The notes: generated from the letters alone by a model not told the origin. Shown: positions 10,936 through 22,461, counted from the first letter of the stretch. The stretch is 64,000 nt of DNA from Xanthoparmelia taractica (GCA_033085395.1 JANQBS010000049.1:62001-126000), one strand, 5' to 3'. Translations and numbers: made by a program.

Positions 10936-13924
10936 TTAGCTCTCCTCACCAGTCTCCGATTGGAAAGCACCCGTCATTTCAAACCGCTCCTCTGGGCTCC
11001 ACTCCATCCTCTCGCCTGATTCTTCCCGCCTGCTGTCTCCATCTCGGCTCATTGAGGGTTCCTCAGCCTGAACATCTGCCTCACTCTCTTTCCTAGCCAC
11101 AGTCTCCGATTCCTCATCACTCTCATCCATCGCTGAAGCAGCATCTGCGTCAATAGCAGCCATGCGGTTCACAAACTCGTCTTGCAGCTTCTTCAGCCAC
11201 GTAGCCAAGACCTTGCCATTCATGTTTCCTTCATATGCTTGTATAAGTTGTTCTCGCAAGCTGAGGATCAGCTTGCGACGCCTGGCCAGAGCTACTGCTT
11301 TTGAATTCTTTTTGCGCTTCTCCATATTTGAAGTCAGCTTTTTGGAGACTTGCTCCGCGATCTGCAGGACATCTTGAGGCAGATTGACGACTTTCGCGAG
11401 TGCAAGACCGTAGTGTTCTTCTTGCACCGCACCACCGGCAACCTTGTACAGCATCTTCATCTGCTTTGCTTCGCTCATATCGACGGAAAGGTGGAAATTG
11501 ACGACCCCACTGCGTTCTGCAAGGATCTTTGCTAGGTCGCGGAAGTGAGTGGCGAACCAGACGAAGGCCCCACTCTCCACCAAAGCCTCTGCGACGGCGA
11601 TGGCAATACAGAGACCGTCTCGAGTACTAGTACCTCGACCAAGCTCATCCATAATGACCATGCTGCGATCATCGATGTTATGGAGGATGAAAGCTGTCTC
11701 GCGCATTTCAGCCGCGAAGGTAGAGACATTCGCTTCGATGCTGTCGTCCATTGAGATGCGGGCGAAGAGTTGATGGAAGATTGGGAAGGATGCGTAAGAA
11801 GCCGGTACAAAGCATCCTATCTGAGCCATAATGGCCATTAGAGCAATTGATCGGATGTAGGTACTTTTTCCGCTCATATTGCAACCAGTGATGATCTGGA
11901 ATCTGCTTTGCCGCGTTGCATATGCGTCATTTGGGACATACTTCTCCGTATAAATCTTCTCCCGGATAGGATGTCTCCCACTCTTGATGGCGAGGGTTCG
12001 TGTAAGTTCGGGTCTACAGTAGTCCCGTGTGGTGACCGACTGGGCGAAGGAGGCGGTAACATCGAGGAGCGCAATAGCGTCACTGATCTTAAATAGGGGC
12101 GCGATCTCCGCACGAAGATTCCCGATAAGATTTTGTATGCTTTGATCACTCATCTGGAGCACCTCATGATGAGAGTCCATAATTTTCTGGTTCCACTTCA
12201 GGAGATCCAGGGTCTGACATTCAATTATGTTCCTCTTTTTGAAGACATTGATAAAAATATCTGGCAGGTTGCGGTCCCCCAGCTCCGACGCAGCGATACG
12301 GATATAGTACTGTCTGGCGTTGTCGTACTTCATCTCAAGGGTTATCCCATGGGCTTCTTGGATTGATCAGCTCTGCAAAATGGAAAGGCAGTGCCCGACC
12401 TACCACCTAGTTCCGTGACGAGTTGATAAGCGTCCGCGTTCGCCTCTTTGTATGTCTGTCTAGCGACGTCAAGGAGACCGTTGACTCCTGACTATGGAGA
12501 GACGGCCGATCAGTCCATTACTTTTACAGCCAATGGGAGAGCGGCTGACCCTGACTGCATATGTCCTCTGGTTACGTAAGTCCAGAGGTTGACTTTGGTA
12601 CGTGATGTCTTCGTTGATGGTTTCATCGATCAAGGCTTGCACGTCGGAATAATTATCAGGAGAGCAGAACTACAACATCAGCGGTATCATTAAAGGATAA
12701 AGAAAAACTCTATACCTTGAATATTTCAACCAGCAGTTCGCTGCTTGTAGTCCCCAGTGCTTCGTAAATTGGAGCAATTGACTTCACATATTGCTTCAGA
12801 GCGATGACATTATTGATGGATTGTTCCGAGTGCTGAATGGAGGGTTTGGTTGGAATCAAAGTAATCTTAATTGTCACTCGTGCTGCTTCTTTAGCCGGGA
12901 CAAGAACTGACCGCTGTCAAGACTTTATCAACATCCACGAACGCTTTCAGCGCTACCAAGACTATCAGCGGACGATCAAAGCGCTATCAGGGTTCTTTAT
13001 CATACCTTGTCGAATGGCGAAGAAAACGTCTTCTCTCGTGGTTAGCTCCTCCAAGGCGTCATAGCGTTTCGTCAAGTAGGCTGCACTTGTCAATGGTTGG
13101 AGAACATTGCTTTTAAGGACTCGAGCCCCCATAGCAGTCTGCGTCTGATTCAGCAGACCAAATAAACAGTCTTTCGATTTAGCATTCTGCAGGTTCTGGA
13201 TAAGCTCTAGTGCATGAATGGTCGACAGATCAATCATCATCGCACCGTCAGCCGGCTGGTAGGTGATGCGAAGGGAGTGGGAAGGAAATGAGTACAAGAG
13301 ACTGAGCTCGATGTATTTGAGTACCTAATACAACTCAGCTTGGATGAGAGAGTCATGTTAATCGCTACCCACGGCAGCGATGCAGCAAATTGCGTAATAG
13401 TTGCCCTCAATAGCGACTTTGAGAGCTTGCAGATCCTGCTTGAATGCCAACTGTTGAATGTACTCCATCCCTGTAGTCTCAGTCCAATACTTTCTATCTA
13501 TCGGGCTGATGCGAATGTGGGGAAGATTTCCTTCAATGACAGAGTAAAGCTTTGACTTAGGCTGTGCGGCAGTTATCATGACGAGGATTTCAGTTGGCTC
13601 GAAACAAGAAAGCTTATGTACGGTCTTGACATAAGTCTGGCTGTCGGAGATTTGACAGAGAACAGCTTCGGTAGTAGAAAGGTTGACAAAAGCCAAGCCC
13701 ACGACAGGAGAAAGTCCTCTGGACTCGCTGATAGCGCAGATGATCTGCTGATCCCCACCAATGGTCGAGGCAGCTGTTCTAGGCCTACCAGCCCGGGATC
13801 GACTAGTAGTGGGCCTGCTCATGCTGGTACTTGGAAGAGACGAGGTACTTTCATTTTGGGGGCGTGATGGATAGGACGTAGTAGCAGAAGTGTAAGAGGT
13901 GGATAGACGATTCTTGTCCGCCAT
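10936..13924 (-). CDS. msh4: MutS homolog 4 (meiotic MSH4), seven exons
   Basis: Predicted exons on the minus strand are 13924-13373, 13324-13006, 12952-12912, 12865-12716, 12669-12550, 12491-12404 and 12356-10936. All introns are GT-AG and 46-58 bp, and the joined frame gives 896 residues. MSH4 pairs with MSH5 as a clamp on recombination intermediates in the meiotic nucleus and promotes crossovers; it lacks the mismatch-recognition domain I of MSH2/3/6. Visible features: a Ser-rich N-terminus, the connector and lever region with FAAVLKYIE-type residues across the first junction, Walker A GCNMSGKST (about 581-589), Walker B VIMDELGRGTS (about 657-667) and the ATHF switch. The acidic Glu/Ser tail after residue about 830 is unusual but intact. 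The joints at 12404/12356 could shift by a few bases. Confidence 0.9.
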
Positions 13925-14188
13925 GATAGATGACGCGTACGCTTACTTTAGGGGCGCAGACTCGAGTCAAGGAGATCCTGTCCCTTCCTCTGGTCAATGC
14001 TGCCGGCTGTTTCTTGCAGTCCGACTGTGCGAGGAGACGAGAGAAGATGAAATGAAAGGTGGAAGAATCATGCCTAAACTTAGCGCTTAGGGCTCAAGGC
14101 TCAGGGCTCAGGGCTTGTTCTAGGGCTGCCGCTCGCTAAGTTTTTTTGTGAACTCGGCGCATTGTATCTTAGCCCACCCATCTACATC
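13925..14188. promoter_or_regulatory. Shared promoter between msh4 and rsa4
   Basis: The two start codons are 264 bp apart and point away from each other, so this segment must hold both 5' regions. At about 14085-14122 it contains several imperfect AGGGCTC repeats (GCTTAGGGCTCAAGGCTCAG and on). No further element could be assigned. Confidence 0.5.
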
Positions 14189-15820
14189 ATGGCGACTACT
14201 CTTCCTCCACCAAGCAAGCGCCAGCGTACTGCTCTGGCCGAGACCTCAAGAGCTCAGCAAGATGTTGATACCATTCCAGACAACCTGGGTAGTATTCGAG
14301 TGCAGTTCTTAGATCAAGCTACCGGCAAATCAGCAGGTCCGCCAGTCTCTGTACCCGTCCAAGATGCTACCGTAAAGAATCTTGAGCTGCTACTGAATAC
14401 TTTACAACGGAACGTAGGTGTTCCCAGGACTACAAGTTGTTCTCCCCACCAGCTAGCGACACGAGCGGATGCTGACCTGCCACAGGATGCATCTGAACGG
14501 ATACCCTACCGCTTTACCTACCGCTCTGACACATCTGATCCGAGGAGACTCGACAATGAGCTTGACATATCGGAAGATCTCTACCATACCATTCTCAAGC
14601 CTGGCCTGAAGACAACCGAAGACTCTATCAGTCTTCAGTATACCCCACAAGCGATATTCCGAGTCCGTGCCGTATCAAGATGCTCCTCATCAATACCGGG
14701 GCACGGGGAAGCTATCTTAGCGACATCATTCTCGCCCTCTTCGTCATCAAGATTAGTGACAGGCAGTGGAGATTCGACCGCTCGGATTTTCGACTGCGAC
14801 ACCGGAACACCCGTTCACACGTTGAAAGGCCACACGAGCTGGGTGCTGGTAGTTAGCTGGTCACCAGATGATTCGACGATAGCGACTGGTTCGATGGATA
14901 ATACCGTCAGATTGTGGGACCCCAAGACGGGCGAGTCATTAGGTGCACCCCTAAAGGGTCACAGTAAATGGATCACCAGTCTAGCATGGGAACCTTACCA
15001 TCTCCAGACGCCTGGCCGGCCACGGCTCGCCTCGTCTTCGAAAGATGCCACGGTGAGAATATGGGACGTTATATCCAAGAGGATTGAACTGGTTCTTAGT
15101 GGTCACAAGGGATCTGTATCCTGCGCTCGCTGGGGTGGGACCGGCAAGATATATACGTGTTCACACGACAAAACGGTAAAGATCTGGAACGCAAACGAGG
15201 GTACTCTAGCACATACGCTCTCCTCCCACGCCCACTGGGTCAATCATCTGGCTCTCTCCACAGACTTCGTAATACGAACCGCCTATCATGACCACACAGG
15301 CGATGTTCCGCCAACGCAAGAAGGTAAGATCGCGAAGGCAAAAGAGCGCTTTGATAAAGCCGCAACCATCAGCAACGAGATAGTCGAAAGACTAGTAACG
15401 GCCAGTGACGACTATACAATGTATCTGTGGGAACCATCGAAGACTACAAAACCTCTTGCTCGCCTGCTCGGGCATCAAAAGCAGGTGAACCATGTCACGT
15501 TCTCCGCCGATGGCCTTTTCATTGCTAGCTCTGGCTGGGACAACCACGTCAAGCTATGGAATGCGAGGGACGGGAAATTCATTGCTACGCTAAGAGGTCA
15601 TGTTGGGCCAGTGTATATGACATGTTTCAGTCCCGACAGTAGACTACTGGTTAGTGGAAGCAAGGACACCACGCTAAAGGTATGGGAGATGAGGACGGCG
15701 AAGTTGAAAGAAGATTTGCCCGGACACCAGGACGAGGTGTACGCAGTCGACTGGAGCCCTGATGGAAGCAAGGTCGCGAGCGGAGGGAAAGACAAGGCCG
15801 TGAGAATATGGAGACATTGA
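14189..15820 (+). CDS. rsa4: Ribosome assembly protein Rsa4 / Notchless (NLE1)
   Basis: A 543-residue single-exon protein. Rsa4 sits on pre-60S particles in the nucleolus and nucleus; its N-terminal ubiquitin-like domain is pulled by the AAA-ATPase Rea1/Mdn1 MIDAS domain to release assembly factors (established). Seen here: a KRQR-containing head, the NLE domain (about 35-130, VRVQF-type start IRVQFLD, ending in TEDSISLQYTPQAIFRVRAV), then a beta-propeller with about eight WD repeats (GHTSWVLVVSWSPD, GHSKWITSLAWEP, GHKGSVSCARW, SHAHWVNHLALS, GHQKQVNHVTFSAD, GHVGPVYMTCFSPD, GHQDEVYAVDWSPD). The MATTLPPPSKR start at 14189 is chosen because the frame upstream of it has only a TTG. Family length is about 515-550. 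Confidence 0.95.
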   Translation: MATTLPPPSKRQRTALAETSRAQQDVDTIPDNLGSIRVQFLDQATGKSAGPPVSVPVQDATVKNLELLLNTLQRNVGVPRTTSCSPHQLATRADADLPQDASERIPYRFTYRSDTSDPRRLDNELDISEDLYHTILKPGLKTTEDSISLQYTPQAIFRVRAVSRCSSSIPGHGEAILATSFSPSSSSRLVTGSGDSTARIFDCDTGTPVHTLKGHTSWVLVVSWSPDDSTIATGSMDNTVRLWDPKTGESLGAPLKGHSKWITSLAWEPYHLQTPGRPRLASSSKDATVRIWDVISKRIELVLSGHKGSVSCARWGGTGKIYTCSHDKTVKIWNANEGTLAHTLSSHAHWVNHLALSTDFVIRTAYHDHTGDVPPTQEGKIAKAKERFDKAATISNEIVERLVTASDDYTMYLWEPSKTTKPLARLLGHQKQVNHVTFSADGLFIASSGWDNHVKLWNARDGKFIATLRGHVGPVYMTCFSPDSRLLVSGSKDTTLKVWEMRTAKLKEDLPGHQDEVYAVDWSPDGSKVASGGKDKAVRIWRH

Positions 15821-16258
15821 AGCACTAGCGAATCAAGGCTTTGATGAGCAATGTCCTCATAAGGACCCAGTGAACTGCAAGCTCACCAATATATCTCAAT
15901 CAAAAAGAATAATTTAGAAACTGTACTGTCTTCTTAGACTATCTGTTCCACGAACAAAAGAAAAGAAAAAAAGAATCAGCAGTGAACATAGGTATAATGC
16001 TCGTGCGTCATCGTTCCAGCCACCATCTCTATTCCCATCAATCCCAAATCACAACCAATCTGGCTCCAAAAATCTACAACTTTCGTCTCCCGTCGCCGTC
16101 ACCGTCCCAGTTCCCAAGCACTAGATATCAGTAAGAATAGCTCCGTCTGTATATGTAGAGCTGTTAGTTTGACACCGCATCAGTAATCTACCTTACCCCT
16201 TCGTCATCCATGGTGCGCGCGGACTCAAGGCTTCCGAGCATACCGCAAAACTTCCAGT
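15821..16258. other. Convergent 3' flanks
   Basis: An intergenic stretch of 438 bp between convergent rsa4 and the membrane-protein gene. An A-rich segment near 15902-15975 could serve 3' end formation. No gene seen. Confidence 0.5.
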
Positions 16259-18166
16259 CTAGTACGGCAACTCCTTCCCCTTTGTAGCTCCCGACTCATC
16301 ATATGCCGATTCCGCCACCCCGCGCTCCTGCACCCGCCTAACAACCTCATACATCCTAGACATTTTATGCTCGGAGCCCTTGGGAACACCCCCTACAAAC
16401 AGACAGACAAACAGATCAGTCATTCTTCAACATTGCAAAAAAACCCACGAGCGCAGGAAGAAAAGAAAAAAAAAAAAACGGGAAAGAGCGGTCTCGACAT
16501 ACGTATCTGGTCCCACAAATAATCACCCAGCGTAGGCGCCCATACGGTAATCGCGACAATCTGGCCAAACCCCCACGACCGATCATAAACGTGGTTGGCG
16601 CTAAACCAATCCAGGTCCTCGCCATAGAGGTAGAACGCATACACATACAGCCAGAAGAAGACGAAATGGAACACCGGGGTGCCGACGCGCAGGACGGTGC
16701 CGGCGTGGCGGAAGAGCGGTTTCGACGTTGGCGCTCTGATGCCGAGGGTTTTGAGGATGCGGCGATTGATGCTTCGCTGTTTGGGATCGTCGGAGCGGCA
16801 GAAGTGGTCTGTGATTATGAGGGCGAGGGTGATGAGGGAGAAGACGAGGACGCCGTTTGCGCCGCTGCCGCTGCTGCTGGCGTTGAAGCCGAAGTAGTTG
16901 CCGTCTTTGCGGGGGGAGTAGCACCACGGGACGAGATTTTGGGAGGCGCAGGTTGGGGGTCCGTTCTGCGTTGTAAGGGAGGTGATGTGGTTGAAGTCTT
17001 CTACTGTTGGTTTGAAGGCGCGGCCTTTGACTGATAGCGTTGTTGTGGCTACGGCTATGGTTGCTATGGAGAGGGCGATGGGGTACCAGGATAGTTGTTT
17101 GATCATGTGGAGGTTCAGGAGGGTGAATGTGATGGGCAGGTAGCCTCCGATTGCGAGGACTTTGATGAAGACGTAGGTGTTGTAGAGCTGCTGGAGGCTT
17201 TCGGGTTGGAGGCCGCCGCTCGTTTCGACGACGAGTCCGGCGATGTTGGTCGCTAGCATGAACCAGCACTGTGCTTTGTGGAAACCAACTAGTGCGTGTG
17301 TAAGAGGCGCGGAGTACTTGCCACTATTTTCGTCGGATGAAGTCTGAGGATGTTGCTTTGCCTGGCTAGAGGCATGCTGTGGCGATGGAACGCCGAGACA
17401 GTAGTAAAAGCTGGTACGGAATCCTTTGAAGATTGACGCCCATGGAACGGTGACGAGGAACGCGAGCAAGGCTAGCCCCATCTGCATAACGTAGGAAATG
17501 AATACCTAGCGAGATGGTCAACAGAGGTGGAAAAAAGCGCATGTTTTTGATCATTACCCCAATGCCTCCCACGTCAGCATTGACATAAGCCCGGATAGGG
17601 CCGCAGAGTGTGAGATAAGTATTATCTATAAAGCGTGTTCCAGTAAGTTTGTTGGGACTATGATTCAATTTGGGACCATCCAAAGTGCCAGCGCAATCCT
17701 CATTGGTTTTGCAGGAGTCGAGCAAACAGCTTTGGATCGCATTGGATATTTCGGAAGGCAAAGATGAGCCATCATTGCTCGGCTTGATCTTAAGTTCTTC
17801 TGCAAGACGACGAGCATCCGCGGTGAGATTATTGTTCGCCAGCTGGACGGATATGTGTGGAAACACGGCGCAATTATGGAGAGTCTTCAAATTGCTGAAC
17901 ATCTGTGTCTTATCCCGGCAGGCGGCCGTACAATTCGGTGTCCCATCTCTCTGGATGCAAGCGTCCGGGAAGACCGTGATGGTTCCATTGGGGCTCTTAT
18001 ACTTGCTGTTGAGGGCATCTTGGAGGCCCAAAGCCTTCGTCTGATCCTCCAAAATAATAGAGTCACTCAAAGTAATGCTGGTTATATTCAAAGGTGGAGC
18101 AGGCTGGAGCGCGAAACACGACAGCTGAAATAGCAAGATTATCCATGCGACTCGCATGTCCAACAT
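16259..18166 (-). CDS. Orphan membrane protein: Cys-rich ectodomain plus about seven TM helices
   Basis: Predicted exons are 18166-17558, 17505-16503 and 16392-16259 (581 residues). Intron 1 (52 bp) joins GGIG to VFISYVMQMG. Intron 2 carries a long pyrimidine tract, and its removal gives the tail DQIRGVPKGSEHKMSRMYE ending in LPY. The start MLDMRVAWIILLFQLSCFA is a signal peptide. Residues about 25-185 form an extracellular region with at least ten Cys and several N-glycosylation sites. Hydrophobic segments then follow (for example LALLAFLVTVPWASIF, CWFMLATNIAGLVV, GVLVFSLITLALII, FHFVFFWLYVYAFYLYG). I do not recognise a named family. The layout resembles receptor-like fungal membrane proteins, but no ligand or partner can be inferred. 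It converges with rsa4. Confidence 0.7.
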
Positions 18167-19734
18167 ATTTTGGTGCGCTGGAGTCAAGTTGTTTGTGAAA
18201 ACGATGCAGTAAGTGAGGAGATATAGACGGCACGGATCGCGAGCAGTAGTACGTTACCAGCGCCGACAAAGAGTTGCAAACAATATATATTATATTCTCT
18301 GGATGGGCAGCTACCTGTAATCTACATTGTTGACCGAGATGTGGAGTTCTATTGTTGGTTTCATGCGGTAGCAGCGCCGTCATATTGTTATGAAGCGTGA
18401 AGATCTGAAACAGCTCGCTCAGCTCGAATCCTGCGATCCAACCTTACGCTGCAGCAGCACTGCCTCCTTCAAAGGCTGAGCCATGCACAGGCTCTAGCAG
18501 AGAGTGGTCGATGCTTGGATGAGAACAATTTCATTTCTTGTTGGATAGATTTAGAGAAATGAAAGCATTGTAACATAACACATTGAAGGACGAGGTGTTG
18601 CGACAGTGAGTGTGTGGTCGCAGTGAGGGTGGACCTTTCTGTCAGGCCTAGGGTTGGACCTGCATTCGAGTTTGTTTAATTGGTGTTGGTAGAGATATGT
18701 AAATAGGACGTTCTAATGTATAAAGTAAGTCGAGATATTGAGCCTTGCTACGTAGCAACAAAATCCAGCAGTATGATATACTGAAACGGTGCCGAGTTGC
18801 CATGAGAATCTGGTATTCTGGAGATGCTAGCCCTAGCATGGCCTCGGACTTCATACCTCTTTGGGACTAGCGCAGTTTGAAGTTGCGCTTTGGATCAACT
18901 AAACTCCGTCTAGAGCAAAAGTGGCTCTGTGTAGCCATGGTTATGACACTTGGATCCTAAGATACCTTACTTCTCTTGCCGCTGCCAATCTCTGTCTTCA
19001 TCCCTGCCAAATCGTGAGATGTTCGTAATGATTAGAAGCTTGTTTTCCCGGAACAACCGCTTCATTCGGGCCTCTAGTGGACCGTCTCCTTCTCCAGAAC
19101 ACCGAGCCTGCTTAGCTGCTCCACCTATCACGTAACTGCCTTCTAAACCTCGTCGCCCAGTCCCACAGGCGCCGTTGTCATACCTCAAGTTCTGCCTATC
19201 TTGGCCTCGCTTCTTCACGTCTTGGTTCCAATCCTGCGCTACCGGCCTGCGCAGCTCTTCGTGCCTAGAAGTAGCACACCCGTTAACGTGATTGAGTACA
19301 AGAGACAAGAAAGTTTTGACCACAGAATTGTCGCTACCGAAGGATTTGCCAAGTCTGAAGCACACTGGGTGTATACACGACTGCTGGGAGCACAAGCATA
19401 GCCGGAGTCCGACGTAAGACAAGAGCTGGGGCATGGCATACTGTATGGACCGCGTGTGATATAACAGCTTGTGAAGGATGACCATGGGTGTGCAGCAAGG
19501 TGAATCTTTTGATGGCAAGAGCTTGGGAGTTGCAGGGCAAATCTACAAGATCTCAACCAAGGCTGCCAGGGTGTTGTGGGGGTGGATTCCATGACTGCAT
19601 GCAGGCGACGGAACTCTTTCGACTCTGTTGTGGCTCTCGGACTATGGCCGCAGCGACTATCGGAGGATGGAGACACAGGGCCAGCTGCACGCGTGTCATC
19701 GTCTCCTACTATTGATATGGCTTTGCCTTAGGAC
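18167..19734. other. Intergenic, no assignable gene
   Basis: A minus-strand frame of 183 codons (18967-19518) and an overlapping one of 145 codons (19239-19676) exist but show no domain, and they compete with each other. The segment directly upstream of the LINE relic could be decayed LINE sequence, but I cannot read it. Confidence 0.4.
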
Positions 19735-20075
19735 AAGCAATTGAAGAAGCCCAGAAGTAAAACAAGGGCTATCCGCCGGATATCTTAATTGCTGGCGATT
19801 TTAACCAGCATGATCATTTGTGAGGGTTTGATGGCGTACTAAGTCATAGGCAAGCTGAAGCTGAGCCTATTGTTGACCTAATGGTCCAGGGGCACCTCCA
19901 AAGCTTATTACCACGAGTACCCCAACATGGCGAAGAAGTGACCGACGATCGACGATCGACCTGGTGCTCGCTGGAGGCGAGCTACAGGATCTATTGAGAA
20001 AATGCGCCATTTGTGAGGTGGAGCATGGATCTGACCATCGTTCGGGTTGCTTCAGTCAATCATGATCGCAATCAG
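19735..20075 (+). mobile_element. Decayed Tad1-type LINE fragment (endonuclease domain)
   Basis: A reading frame with stops shows the hallmark of the endonuclease/exonuclease/phosphatase domain of fungal non-LTR retrotransposons: PPDILIAGDFNQHD near 19762-19810. SHRQAEAEPIVDLM and LQSLLPR follow. After a frameshift come STIDLVLAGGELQDLL and EHGSDHRS (about 19945-20048), which match the C-terminal endonuclease blocks. In-frame stops at TAA (about 19757) and TGA (about 19810), plus the frameshift, show that it is dead. The reverse transcriptase is not detectable downstream. This is a short, old remnant and not a full element. Confidence 0.6.
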
Positions 20076-20339
20076 AACCATCACGGAGGCTTCAAGCCGC
20101 TAAGGTAACCGCGAAATGCATGTAAATTGAGTAGTCTCAGAGGAAGCTAGGATCCAATTTTTACCGAAGCTGCTTATGATATGGGGCCACGTAGTAGGGT
20201 GGGAAGCCGATTTTGACCATAATCAAAATATCTCAGCTGACGATATCCGTCACATTCCTGCACAGGCCCCCACGACTTGCGTACTTTATGCTACCGTGGA
20301 TAGAATCAACTCTGGTTCATTGGCTGAGCGAGCATTGTC

Positions 20340-20545
20340 TAGAACATAGGCGTATCGTTTGCAAGCTTATCGCATCCGAGGGCAGGTGCAATTGCGGCCG
20401 ATTGGGTGCGATTGAGTTGGAATGAGTGCCGATGGGTATAGTTGAATCCGATTGGATACGAATAGTTGCAATTGAGTAATATTCGGTGCGAATGGCTGTA
20501 CTCGGGGGCGATTTGGTCCGATAAGGTGCCCTGGTGCATTTGGGC
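20340..20545. repeat. Degenerate tandem repeat of a GATTGGGTGCGA-like unit
   Basis: Several imperfect copies of a CGATTGG(G/A)T(G/A)CGA-like word spaced by about 19-36 bases occur here, including CCGATTGGGTGCGATTGAG and CCGATTGGATACGAATAG. No coding sense on either strand. It lies between the LINE relic and the broken sulfotransferase. Confidence 0.35.
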
Positions 20546-20720
20546 AGTATAAGACCCCACTCCGTTCCTCGTCAGCCCAGTGAATAGCTTCTTGAGCCTT
20601 AGTATCTTCCTCTATCCTTATCAAGATATCCTTCGAATCCCTTTTATTATTCAAACACATTGGGCCGCGCTTGAGCGGTCCATTGACAGCTACCAAACAC
20701 AAGACCAAGGCGCCGCGGCG

Positions 20721-21851
20721 ATGAGCGCAAAGCCATACGAAGCCACGCGGGGCCCGCGGCCCAAGCCCGTTCTAATGATTCCGCTGTGACGCTGCGGCAC
20801 TCACGCGTTGCGCCTTCGGTTGAACTTCAACCCCGACTTCTATGCCCCATATCCACTACACATTGTTGATTTCATGCCAACCGTACCACTGTACGGTAAC
20901 CTCGAAGATGATCGCGCATATTTCCGGCTCGTCAGTGACGTCGTCGGCCTGCAGGCGGCCAGCATGGTGAAGTGGCCCGGCATTGTCTTCGACCCTGTCG
21001 AGATCTTTGAGGTGATCCGTCATGAGCCCCGCAGCGTGCACCGGATCGTGTGGGAGCTGCTGTTGCGCGCCGGCGAGCAGCGTCATGCTCTTGTCGTCAT
21101 GGACAAGTCGCTCGACAGCGTGCATTACGCCGATGAGTTGATGCGTCTGTTTCCCGACATGCTGTTTTTGAACGTCGTGCGAGATCCGCGCGCGCAAATT
21201 GCGTCGATGAACAAGGCGATCATTCATGACTTTGATACGCTGCTCAATGCGCAGACGTGGTTGGAGGCCCATCGTGCAGCGGACGCCGTCATCAAGCAGT
21301 ATCCTCAGCGCACGCTGACGATCCGCTACGAAGACTTTCTCGCCAACGAAGAGGGCGTGCTGAGAAAGGTTTGCGGATTTCTCGGCATCGAGTTCCTGCC
21401 GAAGATGCTCGACGTCTCGCATTCACAAGAGGCACAGCAGATTTCGCGCATGTCGGCGCTGTGGTCATCCAATTGCTTTGCGCCGATCATGGCCAACATC
21501 GACAAGTATAAGAAAGCCTTGTCGATGGACGAGATCGCAACCATTGAAGTGATGACGAGCGAGTATATGCAGCGCTATGGCTACGAGCGCATGACCGACA
21601 CCACAGCCGCGTTCGACAAGGCCTTGTTGGATGAGGCGCGCGACCGCTCCAATCAAGCTCGCACCGATGCCTGGCGCGAGCTCGAGCACACTAACTTCCG
21701 CGACTTTGCATTGCGTTGTCACCGCGCCGAGTACTTGGCGTCGGTACGCCGGCGTATGCAGCAAGCAGGGAGAGCGCGCGCAGCAGGTCAAAGTGATGCC
21801 GCCCCGGTCAAGCTCGACATGCTGAGCAAGGCGTTTGAAATTACGGATTGA
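20721..21851 (+). pseudogene. Bacterial-type sulfotransferase with one in-frame stop
   Basis: An ATG at 20721 opens a frame that stays in register to the TAA-free end at 21851, except for a TGA at 20787-20789. The stop falls directly before RCGTHALRLRLN, which is the 5'-phosphosulfate (PAPS) binding loop of Sulfotransfer_3-type enzymes. The rest is intact: an FPDMLFLNVVRDPRAQIAS block (3'-phosphate site) and an RYEDFLANEEGVLRKVCGFLGI block near the C-terminal third. Such enzymes move sulfate from PAPS to a hydroxyl or amine. Sequence style and GC-rich codon choice differ from the AT-richer neighbourhood and look bacterial, so horizontal transfer is inferred. Starts downstream of the stop would lose the PAPS loop. 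A sequencing error or an unusual mRNA start remains possible. Confidence 0.65.
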
Positions 21852-22461
21852 TCACTTGTAGAGGAATTCTATCATGTCGGGGTGAAGTCAGAATTAACTT
21901 TTCCACAAGGTTTGATGTCCTGAATGGCGTGAAAGGCAGCGGGTATGGCGTGCTAGGGCTTCTGTATGTGCGCTAACGTAATTGGTCTTTCTGAGTAGTG
22001 CTCTTAGGGCAGTAACACATTGCTATTAGGGTAGTAAAACCCCCCAAAAAGATCTACTCTAGGGATTCTATTGTTTAAATGGCACAGAGATACTCTAACC
22101 CTTTAACATATACTCGTCGTAAGCTTCTTTCATTGAACAGGTCGGTTCTTCCGGCTAGTGTACAACTAAATGGTTTTGGCCGCGAGGTTGGCCTAATGGA
22201 GGTTTACCACGTAGCCGGGATGACCTCTTTAATAGCCAAGGCTTGAAGCGGGGGTGTTATTTCTGAGCCTGTTGATGATCAGGATATATCTATCTCAAAG
22301 TGAGATTCTTTTTGCTGCCCTCAAAAGCGATACTCTTCTCTTCAAGCGGCCCAAAGATTCGGTCCATCGAGCGAACGATCCGCATTCTCCTCCTACTTGA
22401 TTGATACAAAGCGTTTTCATGAGCGAACAAGAAGCAGATGATGGGTATTCTCCGCACAATA
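21852..22461. other. Intergenic, no gene seen
   Basis: About 600 bp without coding signal between the broken sulfotransferase and the chromate transporter. It should contain the transporter's promoter; no specific element recognised. Confidence 0.5.

Noticed and set aside
14162..14188. Earlier start for rsa4
   Set aside because: It begins with TTG; the conserved opening starts at ATG 14189.
16591..17269. Long overlapping frames on both strands inside the membrane-protein gene (147 and 222 codons)
   Set aside because: They are GC-driven shadows of the spliced gene; their translations are Arg/His/Pro or Glu/Val/Ala low complexity.
18967..19676. Two overlapping minus-strand frames of 183 and 145 codons
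   Set aside because: They have no domain and no splice logic, they overlap each other, and they lie next to decayed LINE sequence.
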